The position numbers and the translations under genes are program-made. 7,575 nucleotides of DNA from Propionibacteriaceae bacterium (GTDB lineage Bacteria; Actinomycetota; Actinomycetes; Propionibacteriales; Propionibacteriaceae), in assembly GCA_030450535.1 (NCBI GenBank), contig JAKDIK010000123.1:1-7575 (forward strand), read 5' to 3'. Below, one piece after another: positions 5,781-7,575 of the stretch. Position 1 is the first letter of the stretch. Each line of letters starts with the position of its first letter. The notes under the pieces were generated by a model, which did no database searches, had not been told where the DNA came from, and saw only the letters and a program-made list of their open reading frames with translations.

Positions 5781-5792
5781 TGGATCGGTTCA
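5781..5792 (+). promoter_or_regulatory. Candidate LacI operator in the lacI leader (autoregulation)
   Basis: TGGATCGGTTCA matches the minus-strand core of the rha operator, TGAATCGTTTCA, at 10 of 12 positions, keeping the central CG and the outer TG/CA. Its own symmetry is weaker (four of six pairs). It lies eight bases before the lacI ribosome-binding site, downstream of a possible -10 TACGCT (5763-5768) that has no good -35 partner. This position suits negative autoregulation. Confidence 0.5.
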
Positions 5793-5810
5793 GGCGAGCA
5801 GGAGGACCCC

Positions 5811-6824
5811 GTGGCAGCGAGTGTCAAGGACGTGGCCGCGCACGCCGGGCTGTCCGTGGGCACGGTCTCCAACGTCCTCAACCGGCCCGACAAGGTTTCG
5901 GAGTCGACCCGTGCCAAGGTTCTGGACGCCATCGAGGAGCTCGGCTTCGTCCGCAACGAGGCTGCCCGCCAGTTGCGGGCCGGCCTGAGCCGCACCGTGG
6001 GCCTCCTGGTGCTCAACCCCGCCAATCCCTTCTTCGCCGACGTGGCCACCGGCGCCGAGGAGGCGGCCGAGCAGCACGGCATCTCGGTGCTCACGGGCAA
6101 CTCCGGTGAGGACCCGGCCCGCGAGGATCACTACTTGGAGGTCTTCGAGCAGCAGCGGGTGCGCGGCGTGCTGGTGAGCCCCGTCGGCGACCTCACGGGG
6201 CGCCTCACCCGCATGCGCGGCCTGGGCATCGCGAGCGTCCTGGTGGATCGGGATCTCAGCGGGGGCCGGTTCTCGTCGGTCTCGGTGGACGACGAGCTGG
6301 GCGGACGCCTCGCCATCGACCACCTCGCCGACCTCGGCCACACCCACATCGCGTTCATCGGCGGTCCGTCGTCGCTGCCGCAGGTCGCCGACCGGCTGGC
6401 CGGGGCGTGCCACGCGGCCGGGGAGCGCAAGGTGCGCCTGGAGAACGTCGAGATCGGTTCGCTCCAGCTCCGGCGGGGGCGCGAGGCCGGCCTGGCGCTG
6501 CTCGAGCGGCCGGCGTCCGAGCGCCCCACGGCGTTGTTCGCCGCGAACGACCTCGTCGCCCTCGGCCTGCTGCAGGCGCTGCTGGGCGCCGGCGTCCGGG
6601 TTCCCGAGGACATGGCGCTGGTGGGCTACGACGACATCGACTTCGCCGCGGGGGCGGCCGTCCCGCTCACCTCGATCGCCCAGCCGAGCCACGAGATCGG
6701 GGCGACGGCGATGGAGCTGCTCCTCGCCGAATCCGAGGACGCCGAGCGCGAGCGCCAGCACGTCGTCCTGCAGCCCAGCCTGGTCGTCCGGCGTTCCACG
6801 GACGCCGGGGCGCCCCACTCCTGA
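5811..6824 (+). CDS. LacI-family transcriptional regulator, probable rhamnose repressor
   Basis: A 337-residue DNA-binding regulator. The GTG at 5811 is chosen over an ATG at 5757 because AGGAGG (5800-5805) lies five bases upstream and because the LacI N-terminus then begins properly with 'SVKDVAAHAGLSVGTVSNVLN' (residues 4-24, the helix-turn-helix). The hinge helix 'EAARQLRAG' (50-58) keeps the leucine (Leu55) that intercalates at a central CG. The periplasmic-binding-protein-like core follows: 'RTVGLLVLNPANPFFADVATG' (61-81), 'VRGVLVSPVG' (117-126), 'SVDDELGGRLAIDHLADLGH' (158-177), 'FIGGPSS' (182-188), 'PTALFAANDLVALG' (239-252), 'ALVGYDDIDFA' (269-279) and 'PLTSIAQPSHEIG' (285-297). Length is normal for the family. 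The effector cannot be read directly; rhamnose or a catabolite is inferred from the nearby rha operon and from the shared operator-like elements. It is about 1.4 kb from the operon, on the opposite strand. Confidence 0.93.
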   Translation: MAASVKDVAAHAGLSVGTVSNVLNRPDKVSESTRAKVLDAIEELGFVRNEAARQLRAGLSRTVGLLVLNPANPFFADVATGAEEAAEQHGISVLTGNSGEDPAREDHYLEVFEQQRVRGVLVSPVGDLTGRLTRMRGLGIASVLVDRDLSGGRFSSVSVDDELGGRLAIDHLADLGHTHIAFIGGPSSLPQVADRLAGACHAAGERKVRLENVEIGSLQLRRGREAGLALLERPASERPTALFAANDLVALGLLQALLGAGVRVPEDMALVGYDDIDFAAGAAVPLTSIAQPSHEIGATAMELLLAESEDAERERQHVVLQPSLVVRRSTDAGAPHS

Positions 6825-6919
6825 CGCCGTGCAGGCCCGGGACCCGAAGTGAACACGATGCGACCCTGCCCCACCGACGCCCCACCGGGAGCTCGCCGAG
6901 ACGACGCGCTGACCGCCTC

Positions 6920-7575
6920 ATGACCCTTCCCCTGGCGCTGCCGATCGAGCCGATGCTGGCCCGCGCCGTGGCCGAGGTGCCGCGCGGGCGTCCGGGCGAG
7001 TTCGCCTATGAGCCCAAGTGGGACGGCTTCCGCTGCATCGTCGCCCGCGACGGCAGCCACGTCGAGCTGTGGAGCCGCAGCCGCAAGCGCCTCACCGACT
7101 ACTTCCCCGAGGTCGCCGACGCCGCCCGCCGCGCCCTGCCCCCGCAGATCGTGCTGGACGCCGAGTTGGTCGTCCGTACCGGCGAGCCGGGCGCCGAGCG
7201 CCTCGACTGGGAGGCCCTGAGCCTGCGCATCCACCCCGCGGCGAAACGCATCGCCGAGCGCGCCGCCCTCACCCCCGCCGAGCTCGTCTGCTTCGACCTG
7301 CTCGCGCTGGGTGACGTGGCGCTGCTGTCCCTGCCCCAGGCGACGCGGCGGGAGGCGCTCGGCCAGGTGCTCACAGGACTGTCGGACGCCGGCGTCCACC
7401 TCAGCCGGGCGACCGCGGACGCCGACGAGGCGCGCTCGTGGTTCGAGCGCTTCGAGGGTGCCGGGCTCGACGGCGTGATCGCCAAGCCCACCGCCGATCC
7501 GTACGTGCCCGGACGTCGCACGATGCTCAAGATCAAGCACGAGCGCACCGCCGAAGCGGTCGTCATCGGTTACGG
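6920..7575 (+). CDS. ligC: ATP-dependent DNA ligase, LigC type (partial, runs off window)
   Basis: The first 218 codons of an actinobacterial LigC-like ligase; the frame is open to the window end, so the adenylation domain is nearly complete and the OB-fold domain is missing. It seals DNA nicks via an enzyme-AMP intermediate. Visible motifs are I 'EPKWDGFR' (31-38) with the adenylated Lys33; Ia 'LWSRSRKRL' (50-58); III 'VLDAELVV' (78-85); the 'LVCFDLLALG' strand (122-131); IV 'LDGVIAKP' (183-190) with Lys189; and V 'MLKIKHERT' (202-210). The N-terminus 'LPIEPMLARAV' matches the usual 'PMLA' opening of stand-alone LigC, and no polymerase or nuclease domain precedes it, which argues against LigD. 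ATG 6920 is the first in-frame ATG; the ribosome-binding site is weak. The 95 bp after lacI contain no feature I can support, so separate or read-through transcription is undecided. Confidence 0.92.
   Translation, partial: MTLPLALPIEPMLARAVAEVPRGRPGEFAYEPKWDGFRCIVARDGSHVELWSRSRKRLTDYFPEVADAARRALPPQIVLDAELVVRTGEPGAERLDWEALSLRIHPAAKRIAERAALTPAELVCFDLLALGDVALLSLPQATRREALGQVLTGLSDAGVHLSRATADADEARSWFERFEGAGLDGVIAKPTADPYVPGRRTMLKIKHERTAEAVVIGY

Noticed and set aside
6842..6851. GACCCGAAGT shared with the right arm of the long hairpin (4619-4628)
   Set aside because: Only ten bases match, no inverted partner is nearby, and the flanks differ.
6626..7566. Long minus-strand open frames across lacI and ligC
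   Set aside because: They are antisense shadows typical of GC-rich genes; the plus-strand proteins have clear family motifs.

Overview
The window is high-GC DNA (GC-rich third codon positions throughout, a GTG start at position 5811) and looks like an actinobacterial chromosome. The actinobacterial LigC-type ATP-dependent DNA ligase at the right edge and the compact rhamnose operon under a LacI-type operator fit this. A lineage such as Propionibacteriales is possible, but that is inference.

Layout, left to right. (1) A plus-strand membrane protein with an LssY C-terminal-like domain (12-1298) runs convergently into (2) a minus-strand L-rhamnose operon transcribed rhaM-rhaI-rhaB (4442 down to 1383): mutarotase, isomerase and rhamnulokinase, with spacings of 1 bp and 35 bp. 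Its control region is unusually legible: a -35/-10 pair with a 17-bp spacer (4497-4525), followed by an 18-bp near-palindrome with a central CG (4477-4494) sitting on the expected transcription start. (3) Upstream lies a repeat-rich spacer: a long hairpin with 26-bp arms (4583-4646) and four 10-bp tandem units (4656-4695), both lying 3' of a minus-strand gene for a 50-residue, very acidic protein of unknown function (4721-4873). (4) Divergent from that gene, across a pair of 14-bp direct repeats, is a hotdog-fold thioesterase (4998-5447). Directly behind it is the C-terminal stump of a fumarylacetoacetate hydrolase family gene with no N-terminal half (5474-5728). (5) A LacI-family regulator follows (5811-6824). 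Its leader carries a 12-bp element matching the rha operator at 10 of 12 positions. (6) A DNA ligase of the LigC type starts at 6920 and runs off the window.

How they work together: RhaM interconverts rhamnose anomers, RhaI makes L-rhamnulose and RhaB phosphorylates it. The next enzyme, rhamnulose-1-phosphate aldolase, is not here, and neither is a transporter, so the pathway must be completed elsewhere. The shared operator-like element suggests that the LacI protein represses both itself and the rha operon, although it lies about 1.4 kb away on the other strand. The DNA between regulator and operon (small gene, thioesterase, FAH stump, hairpin, repeats) looks like a rearranged insert. I found no tRNA, rRNA, CRISPR array or intact mobile element, and no gene-free stretch longer than 300 bases.
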